Positions 8,295 to 15,290 of a stretch of 40,599 bases of DNA are shown here, piece after piece. The stretch covers positions 1-40,599 of the forward strand of contig JBNKCL010000049.1 of assembly GCA_050287725.1 (NCBI GenBank), in the 5' to 3' direction. The translations under genes and the position numbers were made by a program. How positions within the stretch are numbered: position 1 is the stretch's first letter; each line of letters starts with the position of its first letter. The notes beneath the pieces were generated by a model. That model was not told where the DNA came from, made no database searches, and saw only the letters and a program-made list of their open reading frames with translations. The stretch comes from CBFDBF01 sp050287725 (GTDB lineage Bacteria > Pseudomonadota > Gammaproteobacteria > Chromatiales > Chromatiaceae).

Positions 8295-9617
8295 TTATCG
8301 GCTTCGGGTGCCGCTCCAGCCGCCGTTCCAACGGCCCCGTTCGAAGCCGTAGCGCCAGCCTCCCTTGAAAGAGTTGCCGTCTTCTGAGAATTCAAACTCC
8401 AGCGCTCCCGCATCTTTGGGCGGGGCGTAAGAGGGGGACTCGGACCACCTCCCCTTGAGGATTCGTCCCTCCAGCACTCCCTCGATCCGGCCGTTGTCAT
8501 GGCTGTATTCGCCGGTAACCTGATTGCCGCTCTGGTGCAGGGTCATGGTGCCGGAGCTGGTTTTCCAACTGCCGGAGATCTGGAAGGCGGGAGTGCTGGG
8601 TGACGGCGCGCCGGAACCGCCGCCGGCAGTATCCGGGGGGATACAGGCGGTCTGACCTGCCGTCAGAGTGGAGGTGTTGCCGCCGCCCGTGGGGGAGAAC
8701 CAGACCGTTCCTTCGGACACCTGCAGGCAACTCCGGTTGTCGCGATAGGAGATCTCGAATTCCGTACCCCGCACTCCGCAGATGGCATTGGGTGTCGCTA
8801 CCTTCAGCGAGTCATCCTCCTTCTTGGCCCGAGCCCAGAGAAACCCCTTCACCATTTTGATAAAACCGACCTTTTGGTCCGAATTGGCCTTGTCCGCCGG
8901 GATCACGAACTCGCTGTCCGGCTTCACCTTGATGACGGCGGTGCCGGCCAGGATGACCTCGGCCCTGCCGTTGCGCAGGGTTCGAATACGGTCACCGATC
9001 TGGAGCTCCATTCCGGACGAGGCATCGACCCAGTCGCCGTTTCCCCGTTTGAACTGCACAAAACCGGTGTATGACTTGAGGTAGGTACGATGCGGGAACT
9101 CCTCATCGTCCTGGGCCGATCCCGAAGAAGGCGCTGCAGGTACGTTCATGGCGGTTTCCTGCGAGTCGGTCACCGTCAGGGATTGGACTCCCGCCAATTC
9201 CGGATACTTGTCGAAATCGAATATGCAGTAGTCCGTCTGCTTCAAGGCGGTGTCGCTCTCTGCCGGTTCGGTCCAGGTATAACCGGAACCGCTGCCGAAG
9301 TCGGAGACCGACGAATGGAAGCCGCGGGAGCGGCCCACGGTGTGGATCTCCGCCAGCACGGTGATCCGGTCGGAGAACAGTTTGGCCCGCGATACCGTGG
9401 AGACGTTCATCGAGATCCAGGCACCGGGGTGGGTGGGTTTGAATCCGGAGACTGAAACCGATGCATGGCCCTGCGGATCGACGCTGCAGGTCATTTGCAC
9501 CGAAAAGCCCCAGATGCCGTCCATCATCCGCACCTGTTTGCTTTGGGATGCGGAAATGGAAGGTTCTGAGAAGAGGAGGAGGGCCAGCAGAAAGAGGGAG
9601 GTTGGGTGACCGCGCAT
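8295..9617 (-). CDS. Secreted FecR-domain protein with C-terminal beta-rich domain
   Basis: This 440-residue exported protein starts with a signal peptide (about 1-23, ending SISA). Residues 30-160 are an unrecognised beta-rich domain. A FecR domain spans about 183-325, with GDRIRTLRNGRAEVIL, VATPNAICGVRGTEFEI and the closing SEGTVWFSP. Residues 345-436 contain repeated tryptophan-glycine elements (GSWKTSSGTM, KGRWSES, GGWRYGFERGRWNGGW), resembling a small beta barrel. FecR domains of this free-standing secreted type are not anti-sigma factors. No sigma factor or TonB receptor gene is nearby. AAGGAG lies eight bases before the ATG. The role is unknown; a surface or periplasmic ligand-binding protein is the best guess. 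Confidence 0.85.
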   Translation of the reverse strand: MRGHPTSLFLLALLLFSEPSISASQSKQVRMMDGIWGFSVQMTCSVDPQGHASVSVSGFKPTHPGAWISMNVSTVSRAKLFSDRITVLAEIHTVGRSRGFHSSVSDFGSGSGYTWTEPAESDTALKQTDYCIFDFDKYPELAGVQSLTVTDSQETAMNVPAAPSSGSAQDDEEFPHRTYLKSYTGFVQFKRGNGDWVDASSGMELQIGDRIRTLRNGRAEVILAGTAVIKVKPDSEFVIPADKANSDQKVGFIKMVKGFLWARAKKEDDSLKVATPNAICGVRGTEFEISYRDNRSCLQVSEGTVWFSPTGGGNTSTLTAGQTACIPPDTAGGGSGAPSPSTPAFQISGSWKTSSGTMTLHQSGNQVTGEYSHDNGRIEGVLEGRILKGRWSESPSYAPPKDAGALEFEFSEDGNSFKGGWRYGFERGRWNGGWSGTRSR

Positions 9618-9760
9618 AACCGTTCTCCTTCGAGCGAGGGGGGGTGAATCCCGCTCTCAAGTATAGCAATCGACCGGGCTCATTCGCAGCGGTCTGTAGC
9701 GGGCAGGGTATACTTCCAACAATAGATGAGTCGATTGGTTGAGAGGAGGAGATAAATAAA

Positions 9761-10192
9761 ATGATAGGGTGGTTGAAGAGGGTATTTTCCGGACGCCGGA
9801 CGATGGATCGGGAAACGGAGGAGATCCTGCATGCCTATGGGCGAGTGCTGCAACAGCGGGCGATGGCGCAGGTAGGCCTGATGGATATCAGCGAACTGCC
9901 GTATCCGAAGGAGCGGATCAAAGCGGCGATCATTGTCGGCCTGCGGACGACCGACGACCAACAGATGCGGGAGATGTTGCGTGCGGGATATGTGCATCTG
10001 GCCGGGTGGCAGGCAGGGGTGGGTTGCCAGATATGCGGTACGGAGCTGCCGAATCTGGATATGGAACATGATCCGACGGAACTGGCGGAGCGGATACTGG
10101 AGGGCGGTCCCGGTTATGAAAACTGGCGGGCGGTGGTGCAGGCGGAGCAGGAGTCGTTGCAGGCGGAGCTCCGGAATCTCGGGCTTTGGTGA
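9761..10192 (+). CDS. Uncharacterised small protein with a CxxC pair
   Basis: I do not recognise this 143-residue protein. It begins with a short amphipathic segment (MIGWLKRVF) and is otherwise soluble and helical, with a single CxxC pair (CQIC) in the middle and an acidic C-terminal half rich in glutamate and glutamine. No signal peptide is seen. The start is well supported: GGAGGAG lies about nine bases before ATG 9761. It is divergent from the FecR-domain gene (143-base shared upstream region) and followed by a REP-like repeat and the convergent tRNA-Asn terminator. Regular codon use and the strong ribosome-binding site argue that it is real. Confidence 0.75.
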   Translation: MIGWLKRVFSGRRTMDRETEEILHAYGRVLQQRAMAQVGLMDISELPYPKERIKAAIIVGLRTTDDQQMREMLRAGYVHLAGWQAGVGCQICGTELPNLDMEHDPTELAERILEGGPGYENWRAVVQAEQESLQAELRNLGLW

Positions 10193-10205
10193 TTGAATCC
10201 CGGAA

Positions 10206-10234
10206 ATCGCCCTCGCAGGGGCGGGCTCCTGCAA
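10206..10234 (-). repeat. Single REP-like palindromic unit
   Basis: On the minus strand this reads TTGCAGGAGCCCGCC followed by CCTGCGAGGGCGAT. That is the GGAGCCCGCCC...GGGCGAT pattern of REP sequences known from Pseudomonas and relatives. It lies between the stop of the CxxC protein and the tRNA-Asn terminator. Related units occur as an inverted pair at 35851-35940. Confidence 0.6.
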
Positions 10235-10260
10235 TACCCTGACCGCTCCCGCATGGCGGC

Positions 10261-10293
10261 AAAAAAAAGGCTCGGCCGAAAGACGGCCAAGCC
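10261..10293 (-). terminator. Intrinsic terminator of tRNA-Asn
   Basis: On the minus strand GGCTTGGCCG and CGGCCGAGCC form a 10-bp stem with one G-T wobble and a 5-base loop, followed directly by eight T residues. It lies 14 bases after the tRNA 3' end. Confidence 0.85.
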
Positions 10294-10306
10294 CTTGATT
10301 TTCCTA

Positions 10307-10382
10307 TGGCTCCCCGGGACAGGCTCGAACTGCCGACCCAGCGGTTAACAGCCGCTTGCTCTACCGACTGAGCTACCGGGGA
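10307..10382 (-). tRNA. tRNA-Asn (GTT)
   Basis: Read on the minus strand, the 76-base gene folds as a standard cloverleaf. The 7-bp acceptor stem is TCCCCGG with CCGGGGA; discriminator G and an encoded CCA follow. The D-arm is AGCTCAG...GAGC, and the anticodon arm GCGGCTGTTAACCGC carries anticodon GTT. The T-arm contains GTTCGAGCC. It has its own promoter (10395-10423) and terminator (10261-10293), so it is a single-gene unit. Confidence 0.97.
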
Positions 10383-10394
10383 ATGGAGCCGGGT

Positions 10395-10423
10395 ATATTA
10401 AGCATCCTCCCAGACCAGGTCAA
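10395..10423 (-). promoter_or_regulatory. Sigma-70 promoter of tRNA-Asn
   Basis: On the minus strand a -35 hexamer TTGACC (10418-10423) and a -10 hexamer TAATAT (10395-10400) are separated by exactly 17 bases. The -10 box ends 12 bases before the first base of mature tRNA-Asn. Confidence 0.75.
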
Positions 10424-10511
10424 TAGCAGCCAAAACCTATCTCAAATATGTTCTTCGGAAGGCTCCGGCTTGACCGAAAAAATCTCTGATTCTGAAGGCA
10501 GGTCTGGAGAT

Positions 10512-11066
10512 CTACTCGCAGGTCAACGGGGTACCGTCCGATTTCTTGTCGGAAAGGCGCGGCCGGCCGCTGGTGGACACCAGAATCCCTTGCGGCGGCA
10601 GTTGTTGTCGGGTATCGCAGAAGGTGAAGGTGGCGTTATAACCGAAGGCCATGCCGTCGGGACGGTATGCGATGCGGCGGCGCCCGCTGGAGGTGATGAT
10701 CCGGATATTCGCATCGTCGAACTGCTGATATCGCAGCAACGGTTCTCCATCATCCAATTTCTTATTGCCGTTCACATCAGTGAACACCAGAATCCCGGAT
10801 TGCCATTCATAGGCGGAGAGGCAACTGTGGCCGTCGGCGCTGGGACAAAGAATGGTCTTGCAACGGCGTTTCAGCGCCTCGCTACGGGCCAGATGGAGTT
10901 GGCTCACCACCATATTGCGGGCGGCGGCCATACTGTTGCGGATGATCAGTTCCCGAAAGGCCGGAACACCCAGCGTCAGCAACAGGGTCAACACGGCGAG
11001 GCAAATGACGGCTTCCACCAGCGTGAACCCGGCGTGCCGGGTCGCTGGCGAGGCGAGGATCTCCAT
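10512..11066 (-). CDS. fimT: GspH/FimT-type minor pseudopilin
   Basis: This 184-residue protein has a type III signal sequence. The prepilin peptidase would cut after G13 in HAGFTLVEAV, leaving Phe+1 and the conserved Glu at mature position 5 (E18). A hydrophobic helix follows to about residue 35. The C-terminal half is the GspH/FimT beta domain with two disulfide-capable cysteine pairs (KTILCPSADGHSC; FTFCDTR...LTCE). FimT-like minor pilins prime type IV pilus assembly, and some bind DNA for uptake. Here it stands alone, with no other pilin gene beside it. Its stop is 130 bases from the tRNA-Asn gene. Confidence 0.85.
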   Translation of the reverse strand: MEILASPATRHAGFTLVEAVICLAVLTLLLTLGVPAFRELIIRNSMAAARNMVVSQLHLARSEALKRRCKTILCPSADGHSCLSAYEWQSGILVFTDVNGNKKLDDGEPLLRYQQFDDANIRIITSSGRRRIAYRPDGMAFGYNATFTFCDTRQQLPPQGILVSTSGRPRLSDKKSDGTPLTCE

Positions 11067-11131
11067 AAAGCACTCCCTTGCTTTATTTCGAACGGTTCGA
11101 TTCCAGGTACGGACCGCAGTTTAGCGCGGGC

Positions 11132-11171
11132 AAAAAAAACGGGGAATGCCGTATTTGTAGGCATTCCCCGT
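11132..11171 (-). terminator. Intrinsic terminator of the aminotransferase gene
   Basis: On the minus strand CGGGGAATGCC pairs with GGCATTCCCCG (11 bp; plus-strand arms 11140-11150 and 11161-11171), followed by a run of eight T residues. It lies 33 bases after the aminotransferase stop codon and just before fimT on the same strand. Confidence 0.9.
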
Positions 11172-11204
11172 TTCGGTTGTAGGAATCGGATGATGTTTAA
11201 AGGG

Positions 11205-12392
11205 TCAACCGCCGAACACCTTTTCCAGGCGGTCCAGGGCCGCGGTCAGCTTCTCCATGCTGGTGGCGATGGAGATGCGAACGCAACCGGGCAGCCCGAA
11301 GGCGGAGCCAGGCACCAGGGCGACGCCGGCCTGTTCGATCAGATATTCCGCCAGTTCCACGTCGGTGTGGATGCCGTCGACCCCCTCCATCGCCACGCGC
11401 ACGTCCGGGAAAACGTAGAAGGTACCGTCCGTGGGCAGGCAGGAGATGCCGGGGATGCGATTCAGCCGCTCCACCACATAGTCGTGGCGCTGTTTGAAAT
11501 GGACCAGCATCTCGCCGATGCACTCCTGCGGACCCTCCAGCGCCGCCTGCGCCGCCACCTGGGAGATGGAGGTGGGGTTGGAGGTGCTTTGGGACTGGAT
11601 CTTCTTCATCGCCTTGATGATGTTGGCGGGACCGCCGGCGTAACCGATACGCCAGCCGGTCATGGAGTAGGCCTTGGAGACGCCGTTCAGCACCAGACAG
11701 CGGGTTTCCAGTTCGGGGCAGGCGTTCAGGATGTTGACGAACGGCTCATCCGACCAGCGGATGTGTTCGTACATATCGTCGGTGGCGATCACGATCTTTG
11801 GGTGCTCCAGCAACACCTCACCCAGCGCCCGCAGCTCTTCCTGGCTATAGGCCATGCCGGTGGGGTTGGAGGGGCTGTTGATGACCACCAGCCGGGTCTT
11901 GTCGGTGAGCGCCGCCTTCAGCTGGTTGGGGGTGATCTTGAACTGCTGGTCGGCGCCGGCCTGGACAAACACCGGGATGCCGCCCGCCAACAGCGACATA
12001 TCCGGGTAGGAGACCCAGTAGGGCGCCGGGATCACCACCTCGTCGCCCGGATCCAGGATCGCCTGGGCCAGGTTGTAGAAGCTCTGCTTGCCGCCGCAGG
12101 AGACCAGGATCTGATCCGGGGCGTACTCCAGCCCGTTTTCGCGTCGGAACTTTTCGATCACCGCCTGTTTCAAGCTCGCGGTTCCGTCCACCGGGGTGTA
12201 TTTGGTGAAACCGTCCCGGATCGCCTTGATGGCCGCCTCCTTGATGTGTTCCGGGGTATCGAAATCGGGTTCGCCGGCGCCCAGTCCAATGACATCTTTG
12301 CCTGCGGCCCGCATCTCAGCGGCGCGGGCCGTAACGGCCAGGGTGGGGGAGGGTTTGACGGCCTGTACGCGTGCGGAAAGCTTAATACTCAT
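11205..12392 (-). CDS. aspC: Aspartate aminotransferase, class I PLP (subgroup Ib type)
   Basis: This PLP enzyme transfers the amino group between aspartate or aromatic amino acids and 2-oxoglutarate in the cytoplasm. The 395-residue sequence shows the class I markers: N176 in NSPSNPTG, D206 and Y208 in ATDDMYEHI, Schiff-base lysine K240 in GVSKAYSMTGWRIGYAGG, and the C-terminal substrate arginine in GCVRIS. The N-terminal KPSPTLAVTARA and the FTKYTPVDG segment are typical of the Thermus/Rhizobium-type subgroup rather than E. coli AspC. It is divergent from uvrB (124-base gap), a frequent arrangement in gammaproteobacteria. Substrate preference cannot be told from sequence alone. Confidence 0.92.
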   Translation of the reverse strand: MSIKLSARVQAVKPSPTLAVTARAAEMRAAGKDVIGLGAGEPDFDTPEHIKEAAIKAIRDGFTKYTPVDGTASLKQAVIEKFRRENGLEYAPDQILVSCGGKQSFYNLAQAILDPGDEVVIPAPYWVSYPDMSLLAGGIPVFVQAGADQQFKITPNQLKAALTDKTRLVVINSPSNPTGMAYSQEELRALGEVLLEHPKIVIATDDMYEHIRWSDEPFVNILNACPELETRCLVLNGVSKAYSMTGWRIGYAGGPANIIKAMKKIQSQSTSNPTSISQVAAQAALEGPQECIGEMLVHFKQRHDYVVERLNRIPGISCLPTDGTFYVFPDVRVAMEGVDGIHTDVELAEYLIEQAGVALVPGSAFGLPGCVRISIATSMEKLTAALDRLEKVFGG

Positions 12393-12516
12393 CTGTGGTG
12401 TCCAGGGTTACAATGTGAAGTGAATCGAGCATGGATGGTCGGAGGTGATCTCCGTTTTCGGTCATCGACCGGCCGTCCGTAATCATAGCCAATCCGCTCC
12501 ATCAGCTGAATCCCCA

Positions 12517-14523
12517 ATGACAAAAGATTTTCAATTGGTCTCGGATTTTCGGCCGGCCGGCGATCAGCCGGAGGCGATCGAACGGCTGTTGGCCGGTTTG
12601 CACGACGGCGAGGCGGGTATGACCCTGCTGGGCGTGACCGGTTCCGGCAAGACCTTCACCATCGCCAACGTGATCCAGCAACTGCAGCGTCCCACCCTGA
12701 TCCTGGCCCACAACAAGACCCTGGCGGCACAGCTCTACGGTGAGATGCGGGAGTTTTTCCCCCACAACGCAGTGGAGTATTTCGTCTCTTACTACGACTA
12801 CTATCAGCCGGAGGCCTACGTTCCTTCCTCCGACACCTTTATCGAGAAAGACGCCTCCATCAACGAGCACATCGAACAGATGCGGCTCTCCGCCACCAAG
12901 GCGCTGCTGGAGCGGCCGGATACCATCATCGTGGCCACCGTCTCCTGCATCTACGGTCTGGGCGATCCACGGGCCTATCTCAGCATGGTATTGCATCTGG
13001 TGCGGGGGGATCGCGCCGATCAGCGCACCATCCTGCGGCGGCTGGCGGAGTTGCAGTACACCCGCAACGAGGTGGAACTGCACCGGGCCAGCTACCGGGT
13101 GCGGGGCGAGGTGATCGACATCTTTCCGGCGGAGTCGGAGCGGGAGGCGGTGCGGGTGGAGCTGTTCGACGATGAGATCGAGGGGATCTCGCTGTTCGAT
13201 CCGCTCACCGGCGAGGTGCTGCGCCGGGTGCCGCGTTTCACCATCTATCCCAAGTCTCACTACGTGACCCCCCGTGAGACCCTGTTGGCGACGGTGGAGA
13301 AGATCAAGGAAGAGCTGAAGGAGCGCCTGGAGCAGCTGCGGGCGGCCGACAAGCTGGTGGAGGCGCAGCGGTTGGAGCAGCGCACCCGCTTCGATCTCGA
13401 GATGATGCAGGAGCTGGGTTACTGCTCCGGGATCGAGAACTACTCGCGCTATCTTTCCGGCCGTCAGGCGGGGGAGCCGCCACCCACCCTGTTCGACTAC
13501 CTGCCGGAGGAGGCACTGCTGGTGGTGGACGAGAGCCACGTCACCATCCCTCAGCTCGGCGGGATGTACCGTGGCGACCGCTCCCGCAAGGAGACCCTGG
13601 TGGAGTACGGTTTCCGGCTTCCCTCCGCACTGGACAACCGCCCCATGCGGTTCGATGAGTTCGAGGCGCGTGCCCCCCAGACCATCTATGTCTCGGCCAC
13701 CCCGCGAGAGTACGAACTGCAGCGCTCCGGCGCGGTGGTGGAGCAGGTGGTGCGGCCTACCGGACTGGTGGATCCGCCAGTAGAGGTGCGGCCGGCCACC
13801 AGCCAGGTGGACGATCTGCTCTCCGAGATCCACCGTTGCGTGGCGGCGGGGGATCGGGTGCTGGTCACCACCCTCACCAAGCGCATGGCGGAGGATCTCA
13901 CAGACTACCTCCAGGAACACGACGTGCGGGTGCGCTATCTCCACTCCGACATCGACACCGTGGAACGGGTGGAGATCATTCGCGACCTGCGCCTGGGCGA
14001 GTTCGACGTACTGGTGGGCATCAACCTGTTGCGGGAGGGGCTGGATATGCCGGAGGTGGCGCTGGTGGCGATCCTGGATGCGGACAAGGAGGGATTTCTG
14101 CGTTCCGAGGGCTCCCTGATCCAGACCATCGGCCGCGCCGCCCGCAACCTCAACGGCCGGGCGATCCTGTACGCAGACAAGGTCACCGGCTCTATGCAAC
14201 GGGCCCTGGACGAGACCGAACGGCGGCGGGAAAAGCAGATCGCCTTCAACCGGGAGCATGACATTACCCCCCAGTCCATCCGCAAGGCGGTGTCAGACAT
14301 CATGGAGGGGGCGCGTCCCGGCGCCCCGGTCAGCGCCCGCGCCTATGCCAAGGTGGCGGAAGAGCAGGCGGAGTATGCGGATCTCACGCCGCAACAGATG
14401 GCGAAGAAGCTCAAGGAGCTGGAGAAACTGATGTATCAGCACGCCCGCGACCTGGAGTTCGAAGAGGCGGCCCGTATCCGGGACCGCATCCGCGCCCTGC
14501 AGGAGCATGGCGTGTTGGCGTAA
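12517..14523 (+). CDS. uvrB: Excinuclease ABC subunit B
   Basis: UvrB is the damage-verifying helicase-like subunit of nucleotide excision repair; it receives DNA from UvrA and recruits UvrC. The 668 residues have the Walker A motif GVTGSGKT (39-46), the beta-hairpin region YYDYYQPEAYVPSSDTFIEKD, DESHVTIPQ, helicase motifs V and VI (GLDMPEVAL, QTIGRAARN) and a C-terminal UVR motif (LEFEEAARIRDRI). I chose ATG 12517 because it gives the conserved start TKDFQLVSDFRPAGDQP; an upstream ATG at 12445 adds 24 unconserved residues. I see no LexA box in the 124-base gap to the divergent aminotransferase, so SOS control is not evident. Confidence 0.97.
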   Translation: MTKDFQLVSDFRPAGDQPEAIERLLAGLHDGEAGMTLLGVTGSGKTFTIANVIQQLQRPTLILAHNKTLAAQLYGEMREFFPHNAVEYFVSYYDYYQPEAYVPSSDTFIEKDASINEHIEQMRLSATKALLERPDTIIVATVSCIYGLGDPRAYLSMVLHLVRGDRADQRTILRRLAELQYTRNEVELHRASYRVRGEVIDIFPAESEREAVRVELFDDEIEGISLFDPLTGEVLRRVPRFTIYPKSHYVTPRETLLATVEKIKEELKERLEQLRAADKLVEAQRLEQRTRFDLEMMQELGYCSGIENYSRYLSGRQAGEPPPTLFDYLPEEALLVVDESHVTIPQLGGMYRGDRSRKETLVEYGFRLPSALDNRPMRFDEFEARAPQTIYVSATPREYELQRSGAVVEQVVRPTGLVDPPVEVRPATSQVDDLLSEIHRCVAAGDRVLVTTLTKRMAEDLTDYLQEHDVRVRYLHSDIDTVERVEIIRDLRLGEFDVLVGINLLREGLDMPEVALVAILDADKEGFLRSEGSLIQTIGRAARNLNGRAILYADKVTGSMQRALDETERRREKQIAFNREHDITPQSIRKAVSDIMEGARPGAPVSARAYAKVAEEQAEYADLTPQQMAKKLKELEKLMYQHARDLEFEEAARIRDRIRALQEHGVLA

Positions 14524-14535
14524 GAGCTATCAGCT

Positions 14536-14624
14536 CTCGCCAAGGCGCAAAGAGCGCCAAGAAAGCAAAACCGCATCAAAGTGAGGCATTAATCCCTTGG
14601 CGTGCTTGGCGTCTTTGCGCGAGG
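14536..14624. repeat. Dispersed palindromic repeat, copy A
   Basis: An element of about 90 bases directly after uvrB has a left arm CTCGCCAAGGCGCAAAGAGC and a right arm CTTGGCGTGCTTGGCGTC then TTTGCGCGAGG. The arms are mutually complementary, so the element can form a long imperfect hairpin. Three more copies occur at 24507-24583, 29958-30047 and 30073-30163. All are intergenic and next to 3' ends of genes. Confidence 0.8.
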
Positions 14625-14646
14625 AAATTTTTCCAGGTAATTGATC

Positions 14647-15165
14647 TTATTCGGTGTGTCCCTGCGTCAGCCACAAAAACAACCCCAACGACGCCAACAA
14701 CACACTCCCGCCGATCAGGATCCCCACCGGGTAGTAGAGATTCCCGGCCAGGTCCAACTGGCTGTATTTGATAATCATGATCAGAGCTTCCAGCACCAGC
14801 GCGATACAGACCGTACCGACAAAACGGGTGATGGTGCGGCGGATATTGAAAAAGATATTTCCCTCGCCGTGGGCGGGGACATACTCTTTGCTGACACCGA
14901 CGCCCAGTTCAAACATCGCAAGCGAGATGACCAGGGTGTTGATGGATTTGATTGCCGCGTTGATGACTTCTCCCTCGGGTTGCAGCACGGTATTTAGAAA
15001 TTGGTACAGGGTGACCGCCACCAGAATCAGGGCGAGCGCATGGAAGATGCCGGAGAAGGCCATCGCCATGGCCAGTTTGTAATTGCCGAGATTGATATTG
15101 TTATTCGGTATTGCGGTTGTGGAAATTTCAGAGGTTTGTCGTTGCAGTTCGGTATCCATATTCAT
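14647..15165 (-). CDS. Uncharacterised four-helix inner membrane protein
   Basis: This 172-residue protein has a 25-residue soluble N-terminus and four predicted membrane helices (about 30-55, 70-92, 108-130, 142-165). Between helices 2 and 3 lies a charged loop with GVSKEYVPAHGEGNIFFNIRRTI. The layout is reminiscent of the small PsiE-like membrane proteins, but I cannot assign a family. AGGAG lies eight bases before ATG 15165. The gene lies 125 bases downstream of the RND efflux gene on the same strand and may be its own transcript. No signal peptide or catalytic motif is visible. Confidence 0.75.
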   Translation of the reverse strand: MNMDTELQRQTSEISTTAIPNNNINLGNYKLAMAMAFSGIFHALALILVAVTLYQFLNTVLQPEGEVINAAIKSINTLVISLAMFELGVGVSKEYVPAHGEGNIFFNIRRTITRFVGTVCIALVLEALIMIIKYSQLDLAGNLYYPVGILIGGSVLLASLGLFLWLTQGHTE

Positions 15166-15290
15166 GCGGAGTGCTCCTGTGTCGCCGGAAAACCCGGTTT
15201 CATGGAGAGTAAGGCAGGAGGATTCCCCGGGAGTTCCGCATGAATTTGTGATCTATGGCGCGCAGGGCGCCTCGCTATAATCCCTGTAGA

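Noticed and set aside
10356..12482. 708-codon plus-strand frame across tRNA-Asn, fimT and the aminotransferase
   Set aside because: It runs opposite two well-supported minus-strand genes and through the tRNA; its product is low-complexity His/Gly/Gln sequence typical of a GC-rich shadow.
12393..12516. LexA box for SOS control of uvrB
   Set aside because: I looked for CTG-N10-CAG-like palindromes in the gap and found none with both half-sites.
15276..15281. TATAAT on the plus strand between the RND gene and the membrane protein gene
   Set aside because: Both neighbours are on the minus strand, there is no TG extension or -35 box, and no plus-strand gene follows. An antisense start cannot be excluded.
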